A stretch of 64,000 bases of DNA from assembly GCA_973895155.1 (NCBI GenBank), contig OZ316899.1:12772001-12836000 (forward strand), in the 5' to 3' direction. The stretch is from Marsupella aquatica (taxonomy: Eukaryota; Marchantiophyta). Positions 21,066-31,537 of the stretch are shown piece by piece. The notes beneath the pieces are model-generated. The model ran no database searches. It worked only from the letters and a program-made list of their open reading frames with translations, and was not told the DNA's origin. The first letter of the stretch is position 1. Every line of letters starts with the position of its first letter. Position numbers and translations under genes: made by a program.

Positions 21066-21770
21066 CGACCGAGTAGGATTAGAGTAGAGTTAGGAATAGC
21101 TAAATTAGGCTATAGGGACAAGCACCTGCCCTAGTTAAAGCAGCACTGCCATGTTGTACAACCTGCGTAGATTAGGATCTTCTAATAAGACAAGCCGTTT
21201 TCTGGCCTGACAGCCAGCTTAGTTAGGACCTTAGTTAGCAAATCTTTGGGCGCGAGGGCACTCCGTTCCTTGGCCCTTAGTATTTAGTGCACCCCTCAGT
21301 AGAGGCAGGGGGGATTTTTAGTCTCAGTGTTGGACATCCGCGGTATGTGCGGGGAGTCCCGACCTCTGGGAGTGAAAGAGTACCAAGGGGAGGGTGTAGG
21401 ACTAAGCTTGCTGGGCAAGTGCGGAGCCGGGCTCCGTTGTAGTGTACACCCTCGGCCTCGGACCTGTTCATTCCAGGGCTTTCGGGTCAACTAAGTGTAC
21501 GCATATGTCTCCTATGTAGTAAAATCCTTTCCCACTATTTCCTTCGTGTAAATCAAGATTGTATGCTTGTGCGGATGTATATGTGTGAATCTCGTGTCTA
21601 GCCAACGCTTGGCCAAACGCACTACCCAAGTCGTACACGGGGTGCAGCTTGCGGGTAAGTGGTTGCGAGCCCAGGTTTAGTACCCATACCATCGAATCCG
21701 GATCAAAGGCGAACAACATGAAGGCTTAGAAGCCCGTAAGCCGGGGTCGATCCTATTGTCGACTAAGGTA

Positions 21771-21801
21771 CATTCTGGCGGCGGAACACAAACCATACCT
21801 A
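21771..21801 (+). other. Conserved LTR hairpin motif (element A, 5' LTR)
   Basis: TTCTG and CGGAA pair as RNA with one U-G pair around a GCGG loop, followed by CACAAACCATACCTA. It is equivalent to the element B motif. Confidence 0.6.
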
Positions 21802-21968
21802 GGAGGTGTCCGTATATGACCATAGGCGCACTAGCGCTAGTTTACGTGAGTTAGGTGCATTTCGTGCCTCCCTCCCTACCCGAACCCTCATTTTGATGAA
21901 GGATGTGCCTGTCTAAGTCGAAGCCCGGGTTAAGGCCTAGGCTGACGACGTGACATAGCCTTTGTTTT

Positions 21969-21988
21969 TGGCGCTAGATGGAGGGGGC
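21969..21988 (+). other. Primer binding site of element A
   Basis: TGGCGCTAGATGG followed by a G run, 13 bases after the LTR end. It is the same as the site in element B. Confidence 0.75.
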
Positions 21989-22201
21989 ACTCTACGTGTA
22001 GTAGAGGGGAGACATGTGCAGGTGCACTTGGGCAGAATACACCAGGCCCTTGTGAGTTACTAACCATTGCATTTATACGAGTAAATGCCCGTCACTCGTT
22101 CTCATGCAGCTTACTTGAGGAGATTGACCATCAAACGAGAGAGTGCAACCCCAACAAGCTCCGACTCTTCAGGCTTGGAGGATTCGCAATTGCCTCGACG
22201 A

Positions 22202-24164
22202 ATGAACATACCACCGTGACCTTTGGGGTCCGGTCCAGCCGGTCTTGCTCCGGTCCCTGCTGCACCACCGCCGCCACCGCCACCAGTACCTATCGTAGCC
22301 GCCCCACCAATGGCCCACGCTGCCCAAGCTCCCCCACAAATATCACAGCGGTCGCGGTTCCATTATCAACCTTTCAAAGGACGTCATGGGGATGATCCGG
22401 ATGAATGGCTGGATGAGTTTGAAGCCACTACTAAGGCCAATGGGGAAGACGCCATTAAGCTAATCGTCCTCCCCGGGGTGATGCAGGGAGAAGCTTGTCC
22501 ATGGTACAACTCGCTGCAACCCGGGATTACATGGGCACAATTCCAAGCTGCGTTGCTACAAGAGTTTTGCGCCATTGGATCAGAGTAGCGTTCTTTATTA
22601 AAGATTGGCCAGCTTCGCATGGGAAAGAAGGAGTCCCTGCAAAAGTTCATTCAGAAGTTTCAGAAACTTGCTGCCAAAATCCGGCCTAGGCCGGGTGATG
22701 CTCTCCAGCTTACGTGGTTCCTCCATGGTTTGCCCACAAATATGCAATTCTGGGTGCGCCAAAATAACCCAATTTCTATGCAAGTAGCCACAGCGTGCGC
22801 TGAAACCTACCGAGAGTCCACCTATAACTCCTGGCGAAGCCAGCGGGCACGCCGCAGGAAGGGCAAGTACGAGACCTTCAGTGACAGTGACTCCAAATCG
22901 GACAACGAGAAGAAGAAGAAATGCAAGAAGAAGAAGAAACATCGTTCGACCTTGTCCAATTCGGAGACAGAATCTAGTTTGGATTCGACTTCGACCAGCG
23001 GATCCTCCACTTCTAGCTCATCAGGAAGTGATCCAGGGAGCGAGAGCCGGGACAAAAAGAAGAAGAGGCGGGTTAAGAAGGAGGGAAAAATCAAGCCCCG
23101 TGTTTGAAGAATGATACCCGATCCAAAGGCCGCCGAAGCAGACAAGCTTAACAAAATCACGGATCGTCTCAAAGCACTGTCGGTACATCACACGGAAAAA
23201 CTTGTGGAGAAGAAGAAGCCACCCGAGACCCGAGCACATGCGTGGTGTTCAAAGTGTTTCCAATCCAGGCATGTAGTGCAGGAATGCCCAAGATGGAAGA
23301 ACCGAGTCCACCAGGTGGAATTAGATGATGTTGACAACCAGGGACCTAAATCGGAGTCCAAGGAGTATTTCTTTGAAGATCCCCCTAATTCGGGTGTATC
23401 AGATTTCAACGGTGGGTCCGCGTAACTTAGCAGGTAGAACTACATACCCCTACCCAAACAATGGCAGAAGTTTCCAAGTTATCAGTAACCCGAGCATTCC
23501 TCCTAAGCCAGGGATTTGGCGATCCCCAGTTTGTTACAACTGTGAGAAGCCAGGCCACTTTGCAAGGGAATGCACCAAACCAAGACGGCAGGGGGATGGC
23601 CGAGGCACACCACTATGTCAAGTTTGCAAAACGGAAGCTCACTCCACGGCCAACTATCCATTGGTAATAGCCGATCGAACAAACGCAGCAAGACCAGCCC
23701 AGGGCGGACCGGCCACGAGCGATGCAGTTGTCCAAATGATTGCTATGGAATGGCAAGATGACAACACCAAGTGGGTAAATCTGGTGGACGTAGCGGAGCA
23801 CCCTAATCCATTGGACGAGGCTGAGTGCTACCGAGTGTCAACAAGAGCCGAGCGAAAGGAAGAGAAATAGAAAGAAAAACGCAGGAAAAAGCAAGATACT
23901 TCTCCAGTGCAGCCAACAATAGATATACCCCCAAAGAAGGACGATGATTACCATTGGGGCGACCCAAAGCTATTTTATCCCTGCATTGAAGAATTGGTAA
24001 AGAAACAGTTGGAGGCCTACAAAGCTCAGGAATACTAGAAAGCAATCGATAAGGACATCAAAGCTGCCGAGGCCGCCCGGCGACAGGAGCAAGAAAAGCA
24101 GGAGGAGGAAGCCAAGCAGCAGCCAAAGGAAGAAAAGAAGGAGGACTATGATATTAAGGAAGAC
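22202..24164 (+). pseudogene. gag: gag of element A (broken)
   Basis: The frame starts at the ATG at 22202, by comparison with element C (33815). It holds a capsid region (DDPDEWLDEFEATTKANGED near 22390), a Lys- and Ser-rich basic stretch (22900-23100), and zinc knuckles near 23245 (CSKCFQSRHVVQEC) and 23535 (CYNCEKPGHFAREC), plus a decayed third. Stops include a TGA at about 22217, a TAG near 22586 where C has Gln, and a TGA at 23105-23107 that is also present in C. The frame changes near 23395, where C is continuous. Not functional. Confidence 0.85.
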
Positions 24165-24943
24165 GTGAAGAGTTGCCCGGTTACGGCAATGATAGGGCAA
24201 CTACTGCAAAACAATCCACAGTACCGATGGCAATTGAGGGAGTTGCTTACGGGTCGGCAACGGAGGCCACTACCCAGAGTTGGGATTGCGGATTGCAACA
24301 TGATATGCGAGGACCTAGGAGCGTCGGACATCTCAATTGAAATCAATAATTGTACCATCAAGATGGTTCTCGTAGACGGAGGAGCGGGAGTCAACATCAC
24401 GACTGAGGAAACATCAGTTAAGTTAGGATACCTCACGTATCAACCCACAGCCCGAGCGATCAGATTAGCCAACGGGGCAAGGGTCCTTCCATTGGGCACG
24501 CTCACGCGGGTGCTCACTCTTGTAGGAGGGGTGGAGTTCTATCTCAACTTGCTAGTCATGAGGCCGGTTTGGCCCTCCTCTTATCCGGTCCTTCTAGGCA
24601 GGCCGTGGCTATATGGTGGCCGTGTAGTCACTGATTGGGGAAAGAAGGAACTACAGTTCTGGACACCCACAGTACGAGTATTATAGGCAATGGATGATTA
24701 TCAGGGTGAAACGCCACAGGGACCTGAGGAATATGATTCGGAGACCTTGGAGGAAGAGGAGCTCAATATGATTGAACTCATTTCGTCCCTGTCCGAGGAA
24801 GATGTCTTCAGAGTAGAGACAACCCGGGAAACGCATCTCTTGAATTACCCGAAGGTTGCTATTGAGTCCACCCCGAGCATCTCTACCGCCCGGGCCAAAG
24901 AAATGCAAAAATAACCCATCAATACGGAGGAGACGGCTCCAGC

Positions 24944-24955
24944 TAAGCAAGGAGC
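24944..24955 (+). other. Central polypurine-tract-like 12-mer in element A
   Basis: TAAGCAAGGAGC, one base off the family's 3' tract TAAGCAGGGAGC. It lies at the protease/RT boundary, encoding AKQGA where element B encodes AKWGA. Confidence 0.5.
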
Positions 24956-27900
24956 CGATGTTGCTTCTACCATTATAGAGCCTAGTGACCACGAACCAGC
25001 CAAACAACTGCCCGAGGCCAAAAACCCAAGACCGAGGCATAAGAAACGGGTCTCCTGGGACCCGTCCATCCCGCAATTGGAGGAAGTAACTCCAAATCCA
25101 AAACCGATCCTAGTTCCACCCATGTATGGAGGAGTTCGGTTAGCTGAGCTGGATGCGAGCCTGGACCCGAGCTTGCGGAACCAGGTGGAAGTCATAAGGA
25201 AGGAGCACTACCGGAGTACACCATTGGGATGGATAAGTCTTTTAACCTGGGACACGCTCTGACGGGGGAGGCGGAAACATCTATCCAAGCACTGCTCAAG
25301 GAATATGAAGATGTGTTCGCATGGAGCCATCACGATTTGACGGGAGTCTCGCCCGAGTTGGGAGAACACACAATCGATTTGAACCTGGGGGCCCATGCAG
25401 TACGGCAACGACAATGTCGCATGAACCCGAGGTACTACATCTTAGTGAAGGAGGAAATCGATCGTCTCCTTGCCGCAGATATCATCTACCCGGTAATGGC
25501 CAGTGACTGGGTTTCTCCCATTGTCATTGTACCAAAGAAGGGAGGTACGGACGGAAAACCTAAGATCCGGATCTGTCAGGACTATCGTGAGCTGAACGAC
25601 GCAACGGAAAGACCATTACCTGTTACCATTCACGGATATGGTTCTTGATATGGTAGCCCAAAACAAAATTTGTACATTCCTTGACGGGTATTCGAGTTAT
25701 AATCAAATCTGGATCCGCCTCTCGGATCAGCTCAAAACAACGTTCACTACGGAATGGGGGACGTTCGCATTTTGGAGAATGCCGTTCGGGCTGTGTAACG
25801 TCCCAGCCATGTTTCAGCAACTCATGATGAATATCTTCCACGATTTCCTACGGGAATTTCTGGAAATATTTATCAACGACTTTGCCATCTTCGGAACTGT
25901 CGCCATGCACCCCGAACATCTACGATGTACGCTACAACGGTGCCAAGAGGTTAACCTCAAGCTACATCCCGCCAAATGTTTTTTTGGGGTAGAGGAAGGA
26001 GTGTTACTCGGGCATCGTGTGTCCAAACGGGGTATCGAGGTGGACCAAGAGAAGGTCGCGGCTTGGATGGCGGTGGTGTTTCCGGTAGATCAAAAAGCGA
26101 TACAATCCTTCTTGGGCTGTGTAGGGTACTATCGTCGGTTCATTAAAGATTTTGCTAAAATTGCGTTACCCTTAACTGAGATGATGAAGAAGGACGCGGT
26201 GATCGAGGAGACACCCAGGAGACGGATTGCTTTCAAAGAACTCCGTAAATGACTCACCACCGCACCTATCATGGTCATCCCAGACTGGAATAAGGAGTTC
26301 CATGTGTACGTTGATGTGTCAAGGTTCTGTATCGGGTCTGTACTCAATCAGCTTGATGAGGACGGACGTGACCACCCCATCTACTTTGCTAGCCGTCAAC
26401 TATTCACAGCCAAAAAAAATTATTCTCCCACTGATCGAGAAGCTCTGGGAATAATCTACTCATGTAAGAAGTTCCGGCACTACCTGCTTGTCTACAAGGT
26501 CATATTCCACACGGATCATGATAACCTGAAGTACATGGTCAACAAAGCGGATGTGACAGGACGGATAGCCTAGTGGGTGCTACTTCTCCAGGAATTTAGC
26601 TATGAAGTTTGGGTTCGGCCAGGAAAGGCACATCTCAACGCCGACTTCTTTTCAAGGCTGACCGACGTACCAGTCGATCAGCCAATTAATGATACTTTTC
26701 CGGACAAGGAGTTATTCCACATAGGGGCGGGAACGCCTACATGGTACGGCTCAATAATCACCTTCCTCTTAACAGGCCGCATCCCCAACGACATCAATCA
26801 GGAGGCCGCCGCTGTGTTTTTACGGAAGGCTGGGCCATACGTTATGATACAGGGTCACCTACATAAGGAAGGAGTTAATGGGAAGCTACGACGCTGCTTA
26901 GAGTACAATGAGATGCTCATCGTTATGCAGGCCTTGCATGAAGAAGAAGCTGGAGGCCATTTCGCGGCTATCACGACAGCCCAAAAGATTCTGGATTCAG
27001 GGTATTGGTGGCCTACGTTGCATCGGGATATACAACGTTTCATCAAGGGCTGTGACCTGTGTCAGCGGGCTGGGGCCCCACGACGATCTCATCATCACCC
27101 TCTCACGTCCGTGCTTCCCTTGGCACCTTTCGAAAAGTAGGGTATTGATTATATCAGACCGTTCACTCCCGTTACCCGATGACGAAGATGCAAGTACATC
27201 CTGCTAGCTATAGATTACTCCACCAAATGGGTCGAAGCACGGGCTACGGTAAAGGACGACGCTGCAACCACCGCCAGGTTCTTATACGAGCAGATCTTCA
27301 CCCGGTTCGGGCCACCCTTGGAGTTAGTAAGCGACCGTGGAACACACTTCCTCAATGATACCGTAGCCCAGCTTACGAAGCTTTACCTAGTCAAGCACCG
27401 CAAGACTACCCCGTATCATCCTAAAGCCAACGGGCTGATAGAGAGAGCCAATGGTATCATTGGGAAGATCCTCAACAAGACAGTAGCCGCGCACAAAACG
27501 GATTGGGATGACAAGTTGTACGCGGCGGTGTATTAGTATAATCTGGCTTACAAGACTACTACAAGTCATAGCCCGTACTTTCTCATGTTCGGCCAACATT
27601 CGTTGGTGCCCGTTGAGTTCAAAGTCCACACTCCTCGGGTAAGCATTTGGGATCGCTTACCCGAAGCTGAAAGTTCGTCGGACAGAGCTTATCAGATTGG
27701 AGCATTAGAAGAAGCACGGCTACTTGCAGCTCGACACGTCGTCAAGCAGTAGGTAGCTTCCAAGAAGCAGCACGACAAAGGACTACGGAAGGCCGACGTC
27801 ATGACAGACAACCTAGTCCTGCTGTACGATAGTAGGTACATGCAGTTTCCAAGGAAGCTTCATACCCGTTGGCTAGGGCCTTTCCTAGTCAATCAGATCT

Positions 27901-28035
27901 ACCCTAACGGATCTTTGGAACTCGCAACGTACGCCGGCGATTTACTACCCACGCGAGTCAGTTACGATCGTGTGAAGAAGTACCACCATCAAGATGACGA
28001 CGCCAAGAGGGAAGTTTGCGAGGACGCTTCACAAT

Positions 28036-28049
28036 TAAGCAGGGAGCTA
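28036..28049 (+). other. 3' polypurine tract of element A
   Basis: TAAGCAGGGAGCTA immediately before the LTR start TGTGATGCC. Confidence 0.8.
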
Positions 28050-28153
28050 TGTGATGCCGCCGGTATGGCGGGTAATGAGTAATTTGGTCTAACCGTGCTT
28101 AGCACGCGCATTAGGGGTATCTTAGGCCATTATTATTAGCATAACGACAGTAC

Positions 28154-30639
28154 GAGATCGAACGCAAATACAAGAGAGCCATCCGCCTAGCAGGACAACA
28201 CCACTATCTCCTTAACTTTGATTACCCGTCCCAGAGCGAGCTTTACCGACCCGAAGAAATATTGGGGTACTTCTTTGACAGAGGCAAATATATTGGCTTT
28301 TGGGAGGCATTGCTTCGGCTTCCGGACAAGGTCTTCAATATTCCTGGCACGATCAACTTGCAACAGCACCACTTCGACCACATCCCCGCTCGGGTTCGGG
28401 CTATCATCAATGGCGAGTTCAACACTACCCGGTTGACAGGACCATCTTCACTTGCGTCGGAAAACCTCAACCAGCACCTGGTGAACTTCATGGCAACTCT
28501 ACCATCAACGACCAGTGCCAGCCAACCCGTGCCCGTACCCGCATCTACACCTACTCGGCCTCAGCCAAGCTGGTCCCCGCCACCGGTTCCACCACCTCCC
28601 CGAGTACAATCCATGGTGAATGCGATAAATATTAGCTCCGAAGACGAGGAGGCTCACCCTCCTATGAATCGACGGCCGCGGGGTACAAACAACCCAACAC
28701 CACTCCAGCAAGCCTGAGGGGATAACATGGTAACGCTAGCGGCCCCGGCACCAATACTCACGGCAGTCGCGCTACCACCACCTGACCGAGAGGATGGAGA
28801 GATGTCCCCTTCTTCTAGTCACCTCGGAAATCAGTCTCGGGGTAGGAAGAGGAAGGAGCCCGTAGCTGTATCCGGGTTGCCTTTGGTCACGGTTGCGGTA
28901 GCCAAGCTGACCATGCATCGCATGGGGGACAACGTTCACAAGAACATCCTGCACCCCAAGCATGCATGCTATCTGAAGACCCAGGGGTTTGAGCACCTCG
29001 CCTCTCTCCCTTGGAACGGAAGCAAGTATTACGGGCAGGATATGACGGACTTCATTCAGAACTTTGATGAGGCCCGTCAACAAACCCGAGCGCACGGGAG
29101 AGTGATGTGTCTCAATGAGGCACGTCTGAAGATGATTTTCAGTTTACCCGAGGGGATAAACCGGGTAGAGTCGCGGGCTTCTGGGGGCAAGGGAGCTAAA
29201 TACCAGTCATCTAGCTTCCTGGCCAAAGGGGTAGTGGACAATGGATTCTTAATGAGGACGTGCCTCATCCCGGAGGCAGCAAAATGCCTAGAGTTCCAGC
29301 GGTATGCCCTCCACATGATGGAACCTAGAGGATAAATATTGGCCGCTCAGGTCATCCAGGTGGAGAACTATCGGCCCAGGAAGTGGGCGTCCTTCTTTGT
29401 CAAGAAGTTCCACCAGGAGATGGAGCGGAGAAGGAAGACTTTGTACCTTGGTGGGAGGGCGTACTTTGCTAGCCACATCAAAATCATCATCGAGTGGTAC
29501 GCTCACTTCGACCACCGGAGCCTCCGACGTCTCAACGAGCTCAAGCTGACCCTGCCAAAATGGGTGTTGCAGTCCAGGTAAGGCGACCGCAGCCCGAGGC
29601 CCGAAGCCTGGCAGCTGCAAGTCCTGCTACCCCGGCCCCGCAACCCGCCGCTGCCGCCCCGCCAGGCATACCCATTGACGTTATCGCGACCTTAGACGCG
29701 ATCAATCGGGACAATGCCATCGAAGTTGGGCCGGATGAAGCCGTACCCAAAGCAGATGCCACGGTAGCCGGGGAGATTCCGCCACCCCCCGCGGTGGTGC
29801 AGGAGAACCACCCACCTCCAGTGGAACCAGCCCCTTTGACTGACTTACCTCAAGGGCTGGATGTGTCCACTCCTACTCCCGCATGGGTTGGAGTCTGCCC
29901 GTGCCCGAATCCAGAGGGACATAGTCTAGACCATCCGGAACTCTTTGCGTCGGGCACATTTCTGAACGGGTTGTTGGGAGATTTCTTGCAACAGATCCCT
30001 CGGGACACCGGGGAATACATGGCCCGGAGGGTGGCCTACTTCTTCAACCTGGAGTTGGTTGCGGCAGTAAGGGCAGGACATGCGCAGGCAGAGACCGCGT
30101 AGAGAATAGAGCGATATCGGGTTGAGTCTGCCTACTTGACGGACGAAGTGGCAACCCTGGAGGCTGAACTCCAGCAACTACGGCCTCAGGAAACAGCCAC
30201 GGAGGACCAGGTTGCCGAGGCTAGAGCCCAAGCAGCGTTAGCAGTATAGGCCGAGCTCGGAAAGGACGTCGAGATCACGCGGCTCCGGACCAAGATTGAC
30301 GGTTTGCAGGGGCAAGCCATCAGTTGGCAAAAGGATCTAGGGGAAGCTGACTCCAGGTCTCAATGGGACACAACCGAGATTGACAACCTGAAGGCAGAGG
30401 TGGCGCGGCTTCAAGGAGAAGCCACGAAACAGGCCCAGTTGGTGGACAAGGTGACGAGCGAAACCCAACAACTGGAGGAGGCATGCCAGGAGGCCATGGA
30501 AGAGGCAGACGCGGCGAAGCTGGAAAACAAATCTCTGCTAGACCAGGTCCACCTACTTAAGCAGGACGCCGACAGACTCAGAAGGCAGTGGGATAGTCGC
30601 TCCCACTCAGGCGGCTCTAGCAAGCGTGCCAGGCATTAG
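28154..30639 (+). pseudogene. LTR-encoded ORF, copy in the 3' LTR of element A
   Basis: Same protein as at 2928-4237 plus 19781-21065, without its start because of the deletion at about 28153. It keeps Gln codons at four positions where the 5' LTR copy has a stop. It has its own stops: TGA at 28716-28718 (CGA in the other LTR), TAA near 29333, TAG near 30100 and 30247 (CAG in the other LTR). Comparing the two copies restores most of the ancestral frame and shows that the decay was mainly C to T. The LPW, FSLPEG, NGF and coiled-coil regions are all visible, and the end GSSKRARH is at 30639. Confidence 0.75.
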
Positions 30640-31345
30640 CGGCCGAGTAGGATTAGAGTAGAGTTAGGAATAGCTAAATTAGGCTATAGGGACAAGCACC
30701 TGCCCTAGTTAAAGCAGCACTGCCATGTTGTACAACCTGCGTAGATTAGGATCTCCTAATAAGACAAGCCGTTTTCCAGCCTGACAGCCAGCTTAGTTAG
30801 GACCTTAGTTAGCAAATCTTTGGGCGTGAGGGCACTCCGTTCCGCGGCCCTTAGTATTTAGTGCACCCTTCGGTAGAGGCAGGGGGATTTTTAGTCTCAG
30901 TGTTGGACATCCACGGTATGTGCGGGGAGTCCCGACCTCTGGGAGTGAAAGAGTACCAAGGGGAGGGTGTAGGACTAAGCTCGTTGGGCGAGTGCGGAGC
31001 CGAGCTCCGTTGTAGTGTACACCCTTGGCCTCGGACCTGTTCATTCCAGGGCTTTCGGGTCAACTAAGTGTACGCATATGTCTCCTATGTAGTAAAATCC
31101 TTTCCCACTATTTCCTTCGTGTAAATCAAGATTGTATGCTTGTGCGGATGTATATGTGTAAATCTCGTGTAAAGGTGCCAATGCTTGGCCGAACGCACTA
31201 CCCAAGTCGTGCACGCGGTGGAGCTTGCGGGTCAGTGGTTGCGAGCCCGGGTTTAGTACCCATACCATCGAATCCGGATCGAAGGCGGACAACATGAAGG
31301 CTTAGAAGCCCATAAACCGGGGTCGATCCTGTTGTCGACTGAGGT

Positions 31346-31376
31346 ACGTTCTGGCGGCGGAACACAAACCATACCT
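31346..31376 (+). other. Conserved LTR hairpin motif (element A, 3' LTR)
   Basis: Stem GTTCTG/CGGAAC with a GCGG loop, followed by ACAAACCATACCTA. An extra G-C pair extends the stem compared with the 5' LTR copy. Confidence 0.6.
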
Positions 31377-31532
31377 AGGAGGTGTCTGTATATGACCATA
31401 GGCGCACTTAGCGCTAGTTTACGTGAGTTAGGTGCATTCCGTCCCTCCCTCCCTGCCCGAACCCTCATTTTGACAAAGGATGTGCCTGTCTAAGCCAAAG
31501 CCCGGGTTAAGGCCTAGGCTGACGACGTGACA

Positions 31533-31537
31533 GTGAG
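31533..31537. repeat. Target site duplication of element A, right copy (GTGAG)
   Basis: Matches 2450-2454. Immediately after it element C protease sequence resumes on the minus strand. Confidence 0.9.

Larger units (their letters stand above)
19781..21955 (+). repeat. 5' LTR of element A, right piece
   Basis: Continues from 4237. It holds the rest of the LTR ORF to 21065, then about 0.9 kb of non-coding LTR with a conserved hairpin, and ends GACGTGACA. The same end is seen at 31532 and, inverted, at 34062. Confidence 0.9.
24165..28082 (+). pseudogene. pol: protease-pol of element A (broken)
   Basis: Aspartic protease with DGGAGVN near 24375-24395, then a linker and RT (WVSPIVIVPKK near 25510; catalytic motif decayed to FINDF near 25875, so the first catalytic Asp is lost). 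RNase H is near 26300, the integrase zinc finger at 26940-27075, and the core with VSDRGTHF near 27330 and NGLIERANG near 27435. Stops interrupt at 24684, 24912, 26250, 26574, 27138, 27534 and about 27751. Frame breaks occur near 25210 and 25607. Most stops sit where related copies have Gln, Arg or Trp. The final stop lies 33 bases inside the 3' LTR. Dead copy. Confidence 0.9.
2455..31532 (+). mobile_element. Element A: old Ty3/gypsy retrotransposon with ORF-bearing LTRs, split by element B
   Basis: This plus-strand LTR retrotransposon is bounded by GTGAG duplications and inserted in element C. Without element B it is about 13.5 kb. In order it holds a 5' LTR (2455-4237 joined to 19781-21955, about 3.96 kb), a primer binding site at 21969, gag, protease, RT, RNase H and integrase with many stops, a polypurine tract at 28036, and a 3' LTR (28050-31532, shorter through an internal deletion of about 480 bp). 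RT and integrase resemble the Ogre/Tat/Athila branch and there is no chromodomain. The LTRs differ at many sites, so the insertion is much older than B. Gag, protease and pol lie in a single ancestral frame. The copy is dead. Confidence 0.92.
28050..31532 (+). repeat. 3' LTR of element A (3483 bp, internally deleted)
   Basis: Pairs with 2455-4237 plus 19781-21955. About 480 bp corresponding to roughly 2554-3030 are missing at about 28153, which removes the TATA box and the ATG of the LTR ORF. It carries the empty target site of element B at about 29347-29360. It ends GACGTGACA before GTGAG. Confidence 0.92.

Noticed and set aside
22881-23114. Alternative gag frame in element A with Arg-rich composition
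   Set aside because: It is a frame shadow of the Lys-rich gag stretch; the frame aligned with B and C is 22619-23107.
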